DNA of 64,000 bases from Gammaproteobacteria bacterium (GTDB taxonomy: Bacteria > Pseudomonadota > Gammaproteobacteria > HTCC5015): contig JACDDA010000001.1 in the NCBI GenBank assembly GCA_013817245.1, positions 1-64,000 on the forward strand, given 5' to 3'. Shown in pieces: positions 28,289 through 37,142 of the stretch (position 1 is its first letter; each line of letters begins with the position of its first letter). A program made the position numbers and the translations under genes. The notes under the pieces were generated by a model, which did no database searches, was not told the DNA's origin, and worked only from the letters and a program-made list of their open reading frames with translations.

Positions 28289-28813
28289 CTAATCTGTTTG
28301 CCAATCAACTGGCCAGTCTACTTGGATAATCCCTGCTTCCAGATTTACCGCATAGATAAAATGGTTCCAAACGTAGGGGATCAGGGTCTCCATACCCTCT
28401 TTTTTGATCACCAGCACGTCATGTGCACCGGTCTCCAACAATTGCTCAACATCACCCAACTCGATCCCTTGCAGATTCACTACTCGCAATCCCAGCAGAT
28501 CTCGCCAATAAAACTCATTCGCAGGCAAAGCGGCTAATTCGCTGCGCGCCACCGTAATGGAGTGGCCGATCAATAAAGCCGCGCTATCGCGGTCATTGAT
28601 ATCTTGTAACTTTGCGATCAAGCCTTTGCCGTGGATATGTAAAACTTCCAACACCACCGACTGGCTTTTAACGCCATTGCCCACTAACCAAGGAGCGTAT
28701 TGACCAATTTTTTCTTTCGGTTCGGTATAAGAAAAAAGTTTGACCCAACCCTTAACACCAAACACGCCAACAATCTCGCCAAGGGTAATAACTGCATTAT
28801 CCGGCTCGGTCAT
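28289..28813 (-). CDS. rimM: Ribosome maturation factor RimM
   Basis: A 174-aa 30S assembly factor that binds S19. The N-terminal RimM domain starts with LGEIVGVFGVKGWVKLFSYTEP and the C-terminal PRC barrel contains FYWRDLLGLRVVNLQGIELG and LIPYVWNHFIYAVNLEAGII. Position and size are as in other gammaproteobacteria. Confidence 0.97.
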   Translation of the reverse strand: MTEPDNAVITLGEIVGVFGVKGWVKLFSYTEPKEKIGQYAPWLVGNGVKSQSVVLEVLHIHGKGLIAKLQDINDRDSAALLIGHSITVARSELAALPANEFYWRDLLGLRVVNLQGIELGDVEQLLETGAHDVLVIKKEGMETLIPYVWNHFIYAVNLEAGIIQVDWPVDWQTD

Positions 28814-28874
28814 ATCAGCAAAACCCTCGCAGCCCTTAAATTTGTAAGGGGGCCAGGCGAAATCAAAAAACTAA

Positions 28875-29126
28875 TTAAGCAGCAGCCTTAGGTGCACGCT
28901 TGAACAAGCTTTTAACACGATCAGAAGCTTGCGCGCCTTGCGACAACCAATAATCAACCCGTGTTTGATCAAAATGCACAGGGATTTCATTGCCACGCGC
29001 CACTGGGTTGTAATAACCCAAACGCTCAATAAAACGACCATCGCGCTTATTGCGGCTGTCAGTGACAACCATGTGATAAAACGGACGCTTGTTGGTGCCG
29101 CCGCGTGATAAACGAATCACTACCAT
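28875..29126 (-). CDS. rpsP: 30S ribosomal protein S16
   Basis: An 83-aa ribosomal protein starting [21 protein letters not shown], with [15 protein letters not shown]. First gene of the rpsP-rimM-trmD-rplS operon, with its likely promoter in the gap upstream. Confidence 0.98.
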   Translation of the reverse strand: MVVIRLSRGGTNKRPFYHMVVTDSRNKRDGRFIERLGYYNPVARGNEIPVHFDQTRVDYWLSQGAQASDRVKSLFKRAPKAAA

Positions 29127-29518
29127 GAAAAATACCTATCCTGTCGAATCCGGAAATAGCCGCCCCACGGGCAGCCTTTATCGTGAGGCGCGAATTCTAC
29201 GCATTTTTTGGCAAATGTGAAGCGAATCAAGCAATTCCGTGGCTTTCACAGTAAAAAAATTGCCAATCGTCACTGACCCACCTTAAAAACCCCAAACTCA
29301 GCCCAATAGGTCAGCCTGTTGAAATTCCCGGAGACTCGCCTCCCATAAGCAAACACCAGGGAATGGTTCGTGTACCGCCGACCAACTCAACACGCGCACA
29401 CTCTCTATTCGTAAGATATTCAACAATTTAAAACTGTTTTAAATAATGTGGATAAAGCCATCAAAGTCATTGGCGTTATCGCCACTGCTTTAATCTAAAG
29501 TTGGGTTTAAAAAATTAA
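29127..29518. other. Intergenic region upstream of rpsP
   Basis: A 392-bp gap between rpsP and tadA, both on the minus strand. The right part next to rpsP holds a candidate promoter (listed separately). Near 29425-29505 on the plus strand a 26-codon open piece without its own start ends in NVDKAIKVIGVIATALI; it could be the tail of a decayed gene but is too short to call. Nothing else was recognised. Confidence 0.5.
29194..29222 (-). promoter_or_regulatory. rpsP: Candidate sigma-70 promoter of the rpsP operon
   Basis: On the minus strand CTTCAC (29222-29217) and TAGAAT (29199-29194) are separated by 17 bp, about 70 bp upstream of the rpsP start. The -10 matches the consensus at five of six positions but the -35 is weak. 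Confidence 0.35.
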
Positions 29519-29986
<468 letters not shown>

Positions 29987-30072
29987 TTAACTAACTCATT
30001 CAGCCAGTGGCATATCAGCAGCACCGGTGCAAACACATGGAAAATCGAAACACATACTCACTTTAACGCATT

Positions 30073-30102
30073 AAGGATTCCGCTTGAATTCAAGCGAGCC
30101 TT
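30073..30102. repeat. Palindrome after the RAYT gene (possible REP or terminator)
   Basis: A perfect 16-bp palindrome CGCTTGAATTCAAGCG (30081-30096) is flanked by further pairing AAGG/CCTT (30073-30076 with 30099-30102). It lies directly after the RAYT stop codon. The family often has REP hairpins beside it, but this one differs in sequence from the 19-bp repeats on the other side, and no clean T run follows. Confidence 0.5.
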
Positions 30103-30792
30103 TTAGAGGATCTTAGAGGGTCGACCGCGCTTTGCGTGCCCAACACGGCAATCAAGCTTTGCCTCAACCTTTTTACGAAAAGAATCATTGCCTAATGGCG
30201 TACCACTTTGCCATGCACAACGAATGTCATCTAACATCTCATCATCCACATGCGCTTTAAATAAAGCCTTATAAGCTTCTTCACGCAGCGCTTTTGTCCT
30301 GCCTAACGCCAAATACAAAGGATGCTCGGTGATTAATACATCGACTTTGCCTTGGCCATTCGCACGGTAACTCGACCAACGATAATGTGCAGGCGCACTT
30401 ACCATATTGGCACGCACAGGATTTAATTCGATATAACGCATACACATCAGCAGATAATCATTCGCTTGAACGAGGTTTGCTTTGTAACGTCCTTCCCACA
30501 AAGTACCGGTTGTGCCATAACTATAATTTATATAAGGCACATAACGTCTACCTACGTATTGCATCATGCGCGCAACACCCATCTCGTCTGCGGGCGTCGC
30601 AAGGATATGCACATGATTGGTCATCAACACATAAGCATGAATCGCACACTGATAACGATCAGCCGCTTCTTTCAACCAGCCCAAGTACGCAGAATAATCG
30701 CTGTCTTCAAAAAACGCCGGTTCACGACTGTGCCCTCGTTGCACGATATGCATGGGAACACCGGGAATCACAAAACGAGGTTTACGTGGCAT
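30103..30792 (-). CDS. REP-associated tyrosine transposase (RAYT, Y1_Tnp)
   Basis: A 229-aa single-strand transposase of the IS200/IS605-like Y1 family. The HUH motif is at H60-V-H62 (MTNHVHILATP), the likely catalytic Tyr is Y84 in GRRYVPYINY, and IELNPVRANMV and RWSSYRANGQG are typical family blocks. RAYTs are usually single-copy and are linked to spreading of small palindromic REP repeats. Palindromic 19-bp repeats begin about 50 bp from its start codon. The gene looks intact. Confidence 0.93.
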   Translation of the reverse strand: MPRKPRFVIPGVPMHIVQRGHSREPAFFEDSDYSAYLGWLKEAADRYQCAIHAYVLMTNHVHILATPADEMGVARMMQYVGRRYVPYINYSYGTTGTLWEGRYKANLVQANDYLLMCMRYIELNPVRANMVSAPAHYRWSSYRANGQGKVDVLITEHPLYLALGRTKALREEAYKALFKAHVDDEMLDDIRCAWQSGTPLGNDSFRKKVEAKLDCRVGHAKRGRPSKIL

Positions 30793-30845
30793 AACACAGC
30801 CCTAAACTAATCAAGCCACACTCTACCAGAGCTTTGTTTGTCTTT

Positions 30846-30883
30846 AAAGGGCTCTGACCCCTTTAAAGGGCTCTGACCCCTTT
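30846..30883. repeat. Two tandem copies of a 19-bp imperfect palindrome
   Basis: AAAGGGCTCTGACCCCTTT occurs at 30846-30864 and again at 30865-30883 with no spacer. The ends AAAGGG and CCCTTT pair, leaving a small core. These are likely REP-like targets of the neighbouring RAYT; this link is inferred. Confidence 0.8.
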
Positions 30884-30899
30884 AATGTTGTTTGCCCAT

Positions 30900-30917
30900 A
30901 AAGGGCTCTGACCCTTT
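30900..30917. repeat. Third copy of the palindromic repeat, one base shorter
   Basis: AAAGGGCTCTGACCCTTT has the same orientation as the tandem pair and lacks one C. It lies a few bases before the toxin remnant opens. Confidence 0.78.
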
Positions 30918-30922
30918 AATGA

Positions 30923-31111
30923 GGTCAAGGAAAAATATGCCAAATTAGATATAAAGGCAAACCAGTGTTTAGGGTTGATTATAAAGCCTACCCCGGAACC
31001 AATGGACTACCATATACTCACTATCATATGTCACCCAATATGAAAGAGTATCATGATTTGCCTAGGTGGATGGGTGGTATGGGTATGGGTAGTACTACAG
31101 GACACGACTAA
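30923..31111 (+). pseudogene. C-terminal remnant of a polymorphic-type toxin
   Basis: After an in-frame stop within the repeat edge, 62 codons are open to a TAA at 31109-31111 with no start codon or ribosome binding site of their own. The peptide includes KGKPVFRVDYKAYPG, YTHYHMSPNMKEYHDLP and a Gly/Met tail. A short tail of this kind, rich in His and Tyr and followed at once by a small acidic gene, is the pattern of the end of an RHS- or CDI-like toxin with its immunity gene. The rest of the toxin is missing; the repeat lies at the break. The toxin class is inferred. Confidence 0.55.
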
Positions 31112-31440
31112 TGAATGAACAAGAGATAAAGGATTTGCGGATACTCACCGGCAAGATGTTAAAACAGTATGCCGCAAAAAAAATTGACTATGAAAGTTTC
31201 ATGAACGCGCTACCACAAGAAGATCTTGACAAATCAGTCTCAACAGCGATTCATATGGTCGGACATTTTGATGATGATAAAAATCTTTGTGCGAAAGATA
31301 AAGATTACGAAGAATTACTTACTAAAGAACTGTTAGAAATGGCTGATATATTGGAAAAAGGTGAGGCGTTCCCGAAAATCGAACATATTAAATCGTGGGA
31401 TGCCTTCGTTATTTGGTTTCGGCGTGAATTTAAATTATAA
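31111..31440 (+). CDS. Small acidic protein, candidate immunity protein
   Basis: A 109-aa protein with no signal peptide and no membrane segment, rich in Asp/Glu/Lys and likely helical (ELLEMADILEKGEAFPKIEHI). Its ATG overlaps the TAA of the toxin remnant (TAATG), the coupling commonly seen for toxin and immunity genes. I do not recognise a named family. The next gene downstream is a truncated transposase gene, so the cassette appears to have been carried in and partly lost. Confidence 0.65.
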   Translation: MNEQEIKDLRILTGKMLKQYAAKKIDYESFMNALPQEDLDKSVSTAIHMVGHFDDDKNLCAKDKDYEELLTKELLEMADILEKGEAFPKIEHIKSWDAFVIWFRREFKL

Positions 31441-31534
31441 AATGGCAATCGAATCAATGGGGTCAGATTGAACTTACCCTGCTTTAACGAGCACTTCGAA
31501 AGAGGTTATATTAACCCACTTAAGGAGTGTTGCA

Positions 31535-31741
31535 ATGCCGAAAAAATACCGTCAATTCAGTGCAGAATTCAAAGCGGAAGCGGTGCGTTTAGCAGAATCA
31601 TCGGATAAAGCCGTCACGCAAATAGCGCGTGAATTAGATATTCGTGTTAATCAGATTTACAAATGGAAAAAAGAACTCACTGATAAAACTGTCCATGCTT
31701 TTCCTGGCAAAAAACAATTAAAGGGGTCAGAGCCCTTTTAG
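31535..31741 (+). pseudogene. IS3-type transposase OrfA, truncated
   Basis: A 68-codon frame behind AAGGAG. The first 50 residues are the HTH of an IS3-family OrfA (FSAEFKAEAVRLAESS; ELDIRVNQIYKWKKEL). Homology then ends at the 19-bp repeat, and the last codons (KGSEPF) are the repeat itself read through. OrfB and the right end are absent, so this is a dead fragment. Upstream, GGGGTCAGATTGAACTT at about 31459 could be near the original left end, but I cannot verify an inverted repeat. Confidence 0.85.
31720..31738. repeat. Fourth copy of the 19-bp repeat, inverted
   Basis: AAAGGGGTCAGAGCCCTTT is the reverse complement of the copies at 30846-30883. Together they bracket about 0.85 kb holding the toxin remnant, the candidate immunity gene and the OrfA fragment. 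Confidence 0.82.
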
Positions 31742-31860
31742 CAGTTTTCATGGAATTTTCCTTTGTCGCCGTCAGGATTATGACGACATTATTATTATTT
31801 TTCTACCTATTATTAACAAGATATTCCTAATCATAATCAGTTCATTAGATAATCTGCATT

Positions 31861-32382
31861 ATGAACACTCCCACTACCCTCTTCGCATTTCCACCACTGG
31901 CGCACACCGATGCGAGTGTGTTGATTCTTGGCAGCATGCCGGGAGTGGCGTCTTTAAGCGCTGCACAATATTACGCGCATCCGCGCAACGGATTTTGGCC
32001 AATGATGGCAAGCCTGTTTGCATTTGATGTGCTGCTGCCGTATGAGCAGCGAGTCGCGCTGTTGCTAAAAAATCGCATCGCGGTGTGGGATGTATTACAA
32101 AGTTGTGCACGTCCCGGCAGTTTGGATGCGAACATTATCCAATCATCAATTATCGCGAATGACTTTGTAAGTTTTTTTAATGCACATCCTTCGATCAAAA
32201 CGGTTTATTTCAACGGTCAGACTGCGGCAAAATTATATAAACGTTATGTACTACCGACGGTGATGACGCATACGCTGCATTATCAGACGCTGCCGTCAAC
32301 GAGTCCGGCGCATGCAAGTTTGTCATTTGCGGATAAACTTACTGTTTGGCAGCAATTAATATTACCAGCCAAAAAAAATTAA
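31861..32382 (+). CDS. DNA-deoxyinosine (hypoxanthine) glycosylase, UDG superfamily
   Basis: A 173-aa protein. The signature VLILGSMPGVASLSAAQYYAHPRNGFWPMM is that of the family-6 uracil-DNA glycosylase (HDG) group, which removes deaminated adenine from DNA; a second conserved block is TVYFNGQTAAKLYKRYV, then LPSTSPAHA, corresponding to the superfamily's motif 2 region. It is the first gene outside the accessory patch and runs on the plus strand against its neighbours. Confidence 0.88.
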   Translation: MNTPTTLFAFPPLAHTDASVLILGSMPGVASLSAAQYYAHPRNGFWPMMASLFAFDVLLPYEQRVALLLKNRIAVWDVLQSCARPGSLDANIIQSSIIANDFVSFFNAHPSIKTVYFNGQTAAKLYKRYVLPTVMTHTLHYQTLPSTSPAHASLSFADKLTVWQQLILPAKKN

Positions 32383-32456
32383 ACCACGAGTGCGGCCACC
32401 CTGAAGGGAATTTGCAAAATTGCAAAGCGTTCTCGATGAATCTGCAAAAACCGGAA

Positions 32457-32969
32457 TTATATTTTACAGTTCAATGCAGGCTGATATTGCATCAGCAAAC
32501 GCTGTAATTTTTCAGCGTCCATGTAACCGTTAATTTTTTCTAGATATTCACTGTGCTCGTTAAATATCAAACTATACGGGGTGAAAGGCACATCGCCTAT
32601 GGCTGCTAAAAACTTCTTATCGGCGATATAAGCGGGCAATGTAATTTGATGCGATTTTAATTTATTGCGAAAATTATTAATGCTGCCTGCACCTACCCCG
32701 ACAACAGCAATAGAAACCGATGCTCCGCAATGCTGCTGCAATAAATTTAAAGCTTTAAATTGACGTTCACACCACACGCAATCGGCTGCAAAAAAATTGA
32801 TTAATAAAATTTTTCCTGTAGCAGAAGCATCTAGGCTTTGAGCGTGGTTATTATTTAAATTGAAGAGCGGATACTGCAGCAGCGAAGACGCGGCTGCAGT
32901 ATTTAACATATTGAACGGCAAAACCAAAAAACACAGCAACAGTAAGAATGTACTACGTAATATTTTCAT
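32457..32969 (-). CDS. Exported thioredoxin-like (TlpA-type) protein
   Basis: A 170-aa protein with a signal peptide (STFLLLLCFLVLPFNML, AAA) and a thioredoxin fold. The redox pair is in FFAADCVWCERQF (CXXC = CVWC), and the cis-Pro region is VPFTPYSLIF. It should reduce or shuffle disulfides in the periplasm. It is the last gene of the metal operon, 13 bp after the TonB-dependent receptor gene, which suggests it acts on the receptor or on another metal-site Cys pair; this is inference. Confidence 0.85.
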   Translation of the reverse strand: MKILRSTFLLLLCFLVLPFNMLNTAAASSLLQYPLFNLNNNHAQSLDASATGKILLINFFAADCVWCERQFKALNLLQQHCGASVSIAVVGVGAGSINNFRNKLKSHQITLPAYIADKKFLAAIGDVPFTPYSLIFNEHSEYLEKINGYMDAEKLQRLLMQYQPALNCKI

Positions 32970-32982
32970 GTCTGATTATTGC

Positions 32983-35124
32983 TCAGAATGTAAGTTTCAT
33001 TCCGACATAAGCTTCACGACCACGCAATGGACCATAAATATACGCTACGTCATAACCGCCAGTCGCGTCATAGAATAACGGCGTTTCACTATCGCCGACT
33101 TGTGTATAATCAAACAAGTTTGTTGCACCGAGGTAAAGACTAAAGTCCGCTGCAAACTCATAACTCACTTTTGCATCTACAGTGGTATAAGCCGGTGCAT
33201 CGGTGGTTTTAGGCGCAGTGGCATCCGAACGGTTATAACCTTCGTAACCATAATCTGTCAGATCACGACTCCCTACCCACGTGGCACTGACGCTGAGATC
33301 CCATGCATTGATATCAAGATCAAGACCCAGCGACGCACGACGTTCGATAGGTGCAATTGAAAATGATTGTTTGAATACATCGTCGTATTGCAATTGTTCT
33401 AGAGTAGCCGACAACGTTAACGGCTCAATAATACGATAACCAATCACAATATCGGCCGAATTAACTTTTGCGGTTTCATCCAACTGCGTCAACAAAGGAA
33501 CACCCATATCTGTTTCAGATAATGCTGCAAGGTTATCAATCGACGTAGTCACATACGATGCTGTAGTGGTAAGCACGTCGCTTTCATAACTCAAGGCATA
33601 ACTCATTGACAGTGAACGCTCAAGCTTATCCACTTCTATTTGATAGCCCAAACCTGAATCCAATATGCCATGGTCGGATTCAAAAAACGATAAAGGCGCG
33701 CGATAACCACGACCCGCTGATAGACGCGATGCCCAATGTTCCGTGTGCATATATCGAATGTCTAAACGTGGCGATACAATGGATTCTTCGATTTCTATAC
33801 CGGGTTTTGCTGGATCTATGAAATCAGCTTTAACATTGTCATAACGCAAAGCGCCGGATATTTCTAACGCTTCAATCGGCTTCCACACATCTTGCACATA
33901 GACACTGTCGGTGTCGTAATCAAAACTATCAGTGACATAATCAGGCAATGTTTGTAATGCCAGATTCTCTGAGCGCAACGTTTCGCGTTTAATATTCGCA
34001 CCAAACGTCAACAGATGTTGCTGGCTTAAGAAATAATTAAAACGTAAATCAACATTACTCATTTTGTTGTCAGCATAATAATCAATGCCTTCATAAAAAG
34101 AATCTTGAATATGCTCAACCGTACTCAACGACAACGTAGCATTGAGCTTCTCATTAATTTCGTGCAGCCAGCTTAAGGCTAATTCTTCTCGATCAGTTTT
34201 AATCCATTCGGCAGTTTCCCAAGGATTAGCAATGTATTGATTACGCACATCGCCATCAACAAAAAAATCGCCTGCTGTTGGGCCATTTGCCAGTGTACTG
34301 AAAGTTTGTGCCAGCTGAGGACGAGATCCTAACTTAGGTCCACCAAATATTTCAGAACGAACATTGCCTAAACGAAACGTTACATTATCGCTGGTACCAA
34401 TATCGTGAGATATACGCACAACATAAGACGCATTTTTCAAAGAAGGTGACTCACTAACACCATTGTCATCACCATCATATTGATCACGTGTGTCTTGTTG
34501 GCCCACTAAAGTTGCACGTGTGTTTCCATCATCACTAACACCGGTCGCCAATATGGAAGTTTTTCTATAACCATTTTCACCGCCGGCAATATCTACTTCA
34601 GCAAGATCTTCTTTAGCTTCACGCGTAATTAAATTGATCGTGCCGCCAATCGCTTCGGGTGCAACTAATGAAGCGCCCGCGCCTCTCGCTATTTCTATAC
34701 TTTCAATGCCCGCAGCACTGCTAGCATCAAAACCATAAAAGCCCGAAATCAACGTATACATTGGAATACCATCAATTAACGTTGTCGTGTGCTCACCTTT
34801 CATACCATTCATTAACACTCTTTTTACGCCGCACATAGAGCATTCGTTCGCTACACGCACGCCCGGGGATTTTTGAATGGCTTCAGCCAACGTATTGGCT
34901 TGTTGTTTTTCAATCGACTCTTGCGAAATAAGCTCGGTTTGTTGAATCACATTCTTCAACACACCCGCTTGCTCTAAACGCATCTTAACGCCCGTAACCT
35001 CAACCTTTTCCAGCTGCGTCGCTGGCTCTGACTCTGGCTTATGATTATGCTGGATATCCGCCCAACAGATAGAAGGGATTACATTGGTTAACACCAAAAC
35101 CACAAACGCTGTCAAAAACTTCAC
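32983..35124 (-). CDS. TonB-dependent outer-membrane receptor (metal or metallophore)
   Basis: A 713-aa receptor with a signal peptide (FVVLVLTNVIPSICWA), a His-containing N-terminus, a plug domain (about 55-180: IQQTELISQESIEKQQANTL, then LIDGIPMY and GASLVAPEAIGGTINLI) and a beta barrel ending in VGMKLTF with terminal Phe. The plug has a Cys pair, NECSMCGVKRV, at a position where TBDTs normally carry none. It lies in an operon with a NiCoT permease and a CobW GTPase and ends next to a thioredoxin-like gene. The ligand is probably a metal or metal chelate; zinc, nickel, cobalt and copper are all possible. Confidence 0.93.
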   Translation of the reverse strand: MKFLTAFVVLVLTNVIPSICWADIQHNHKPESEPATQLEKVEVTGVKMRLEQAGVLKNVIQQTELISQESIEKQQANTLAEAIQKSPGVRVANECSMCGVKRVLMNGMKGEHTTTLIDGIPMYTLISGFYGFDASSAAGIESIEIARGAGASLVAPEAIGGTINLITREAKEDLAEVDIAGGENGYRKTSILATGVSDDGNTRATLVGQQDTRDQYDGDDNGVSESPSLKNASYVVRISHDIGTSDNVTFRLGNVRSEIFGGPKLGSRPQLAQTFSTLANGPTAGDFFVDGDVRNQYIANPWETAEWIKTDREELALSWLHEINEKLNATLSLSTVEHIQDSFYEGIDYYADNKMSNVDLRFNYFLSQQHLLTFGANIKRETLRSENLALQTLPDYVTDSFDYDTDSVYVQDVWKPIEALEISGALRYDNVKADFIDPAKPGIEIEESIVSPRLDIRYMHTEHWASRLSAGRGYRAPLSFFESDHGILDSGLGYQIEVDKLERSLSMSYALSYESDVLTTTASYVTTSIDNLAALSETDMGVPLLTQLDETAKVNSADIVIGYRIIEPLTLSATLEQLQYDDVFKQSFSIAPIERRASLGLDLDINAWDLSVSATWVGSRDLTDYGYEGYNRSDATAPKTTDAPAYTTVDAKVSYEFAADFSLYLGATNLFDYTQVGDSETPLFYDATGGYDVAYIYGPLRGREAYVGMKLTF

Positions 35125-35165
35125 GTATTATTCCTCACTAAAAATTAACAATAAAAATCCAATTA

Positions 35166-36146
35166 TTAAATGGCCACACAGCCATCTAACAAATTCCTAA
35201 TGGCGCGCTCTGGAAGATCTCGGCCAATAAATACCATCACGCTTTCGCGTTCGGCATTTTTGGGCCACAGTGAAAACTCATGACCACCCATAATCATATG
35301 CACACCTTGAAACACTAATTTTTTAGGGTTGTTCTCAATGTTTAATATACCTTTGTAACGCAGCATGTCATTGCCAAATTGCTGCACTAACATCGACATA
35401 ACCATTTCTAAACGGTCCAACACATACGGTCTCTTTTCGCGGATGACAAAAGATTTGATATTGTCATCATGCTCATGATGATCTTCTTCCAAAAAGCCCG
35501 GTTCTATTTTGAGGATGTCATCTAGATTAAAACCATTCACATCTAAAATTTCATTAATATCCGTTTCGCCAAAATGCACTTTTTTGATAGAGGCGCGCTG
35601 GTTAATACTTCGCAAGCGCTGTTGCAGTGTTTCATATGCTACAGCTTCTACTAGATCCGTCTTCGAAATTAAAATGCGATCCGCAAAACCTACTTGTTCT
35701 TGAGCTTCATGATGCTCATCAAGTTGCATAGAACCATGCACGGCATCGACGACCGTTACCACTGCATCTAATTTATAAAATGACTCTATGGATGGCTCCA
35801 TAAAAAAAGTTTGAGCCACCGGGGCAGGATCTGCCAATCCCGTGGTTTCAATAATGACGCGATTAAAATCCAATTCTTTGTTTTGTAATTTTTCTCTAAA
35901 CTCACCCAAGATCTTGACCAAATCGCCGCGTACGGTGCAACAAATACAGCCATTGTTCATCACTACAATCTGTTCTTTAATCGATTCGGCTAATAAAGCA
36001 TTATCAATACCTGCTTCTCCAAATTCGTTTTCGATAACAAGAATTTTATTAGAATGTTGTTCATTCAATATTCTATTTAACAACGTAGTTTTGCCGGCAC
36101 CCAAAAATCCGGTCAACACCGTTACTGGAATCAAATTATTTTTCAT
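35166..36146 (-). CDS. COG0523 (CobW/ZigA-type) GTP-binding metallochaperone
   Basis: A 326-aa G3E GTPase. Walker A is GFLGAGKTTLLN (about 11-22), the metal-binding CXCC motif is GCICCTVRGDL (about 66), and a DHHEHDD His/Asp run stands near 240 before the C-terminal CobW domain. These proteins insert or deliver a metal, most often zinc or cobalt. It overlaps the permease gene by 4 bp. Zinc is favoured by the nearby Fur/Zur-type gene, cobalt or nickel by the permease family. Confidence 0.93.
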   Translation of the reverse strand: MKNNLIPVTVLTGFLGAGKTTLLNRILNEQHSNKILVIENEFGEAGIDNALLAESIKEQIVVMNNGCICCTVRGDLVKILGEFREKLQNKELDFNRVIIETTGLADPAPVAQTFFMEPSIESFYKLDAVVTVVDAVHGSMQLDEHHEAQEQVGFADRILISKTDLVEAVAYETLQQRLRSINQRASIKKVHFGETDINEILDVNGFNLDDILKIEPGFLEEDHHEHDDNIKSFVIREKRPYVLDRLEMVMSMLVQQFGNDMLRYKGILNIENNPKKLVFQGVHMIMGGHEFSLWPKNAERESVMVFIGRDLPERAIRNLLDGCVAI

Positions 36147-36964
36147 AGCGAACCTATAGATGCGTAAGATTTAAAAGACTTTCGAAGTAGCAAAACAAAA
36201 TACATCATTAACGCAAGTAACATAAAAATCACACCCAATATAGATTTTTGGTCGTCGCTTAATTCAAAAGAAGAATTAAATGCGCTTAAAATCGCATAAC
36301 CAGCGACTCCAAATGACATAGCGACAATAAACCAACCCAAAAAGGTACGATAAGTTTTTATAGTAGTCGCGTCTGTGGCACGCGCCAAAATCCCGCAAAC
36401 AATATTGCTGTCAATCGTATCGGTAATAATCATGCCTGCCGAAAAAATCAAACCAATTACCAATGCACCCCATACGCCATGATTGACGGATGCAGCATAA
36501 CCCCAGGCAGCGGCTTGGGTGGCGGTATCAAATACTGTTGCAAATAAAACCCCAACCAATAACACCGACAATGCACTCGTACCATCACGAAGTTTTTGTG
36601 GAATAAAGTGACTACGCCAGCCTTGTGGACTAACGTAATTACCTTTAAGTAATTGAACTAAATTTAATGTGCCGACTAACAACAATAAAAGAACCGGCAC
36701 CCACTCAAGAATCACACTAATATTTTGCGGGATACTAAATTTTGTCGAGAGCAGGCTCACCAACACAGCGATACATGTGACGACGAGACCGTGTCCAATA
36801 GCAAATAGAGTCCCAACCCAACGCGCTAATGAAGGTCGCTGATCATGAATACGAATAACCATGTTATCAATGATCGCTATGTGATCAGGATCTAAGCCAT
36901 GCCTTAAACCCAACATGAACATCAGCGTAAAACCGGTAATATCAAAAATTAAATAATTTTCCAT
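36143..36964 (-). CDS. NiCoT-family (HoxN/NixA-like) metal permease
   Basis: A 273-aa inner-membrane protein with about eight hydrophobic segments. The family signature HX4DH is present in helix II (RHGLDPDHIAIIDN), and a second signature region reads GVLFATVFDTATQAAAWG. NiCoT proteins import Ni2+ or Co2+; some relatives are less specific. It is the first gene of the four-gene metal operon, about 180 bp downstream of a strong palindrome. Confidence 0.92.
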   Translation of the reverse strand: MENYLIFDITGFTLMFMLGLRHGLDPDHIAIIDNMVIRIHDQRPSLARWVGTLFAIGHGLVVTCIAVLVSLLSTKFSIPQNISVILEWVPVLLLLLVGTLNLVQLLKGNYVSPQGWRSHFIPQKLRDGTSALSVLLVGVLFATVFDTATQAAAWGYAASVNHGVWGALVIGLIFSAGMIITDTIDSNIVCGILARATDATTIKTYRTFLGWFIVAMSFGVAGYAILSAFNSSFELSDDQKSILGVIFMLLALMMYFVLLLRKSFKSYASIGSL

Positions 36965-37142
36965 ACCCTGTAACTTTTGTAATTGCGATAAACATCGCCA
37001 AGACGAAATCGTCTCTTAGGAATAATTTTTACTAGCAGACAAAACCACGCTATTTATTCTGCGCAGCCGCGCCTTTATGCATGAAAAAATCATGTGAAAA
37101 CGTGAGTTCGGTTAATTCGAGGGGGAGTTTATCAATGAGCAT

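Noticed and set aside
29425-29505. Short plus-strand open piece ending NVDKAIKVIGVIATALI
   Set aside because: It has no start codon, no ribosome binding site and fewer than 30 codons; too little to call a gene or a remnant.
30846-30917. Possible CRISPR array (three close repeats)
   Set aside because: Two copies abut with no spacer and the motif is a palindrome of 19 bp with a reversed copy 0.8 kb away; there are no cas genes.
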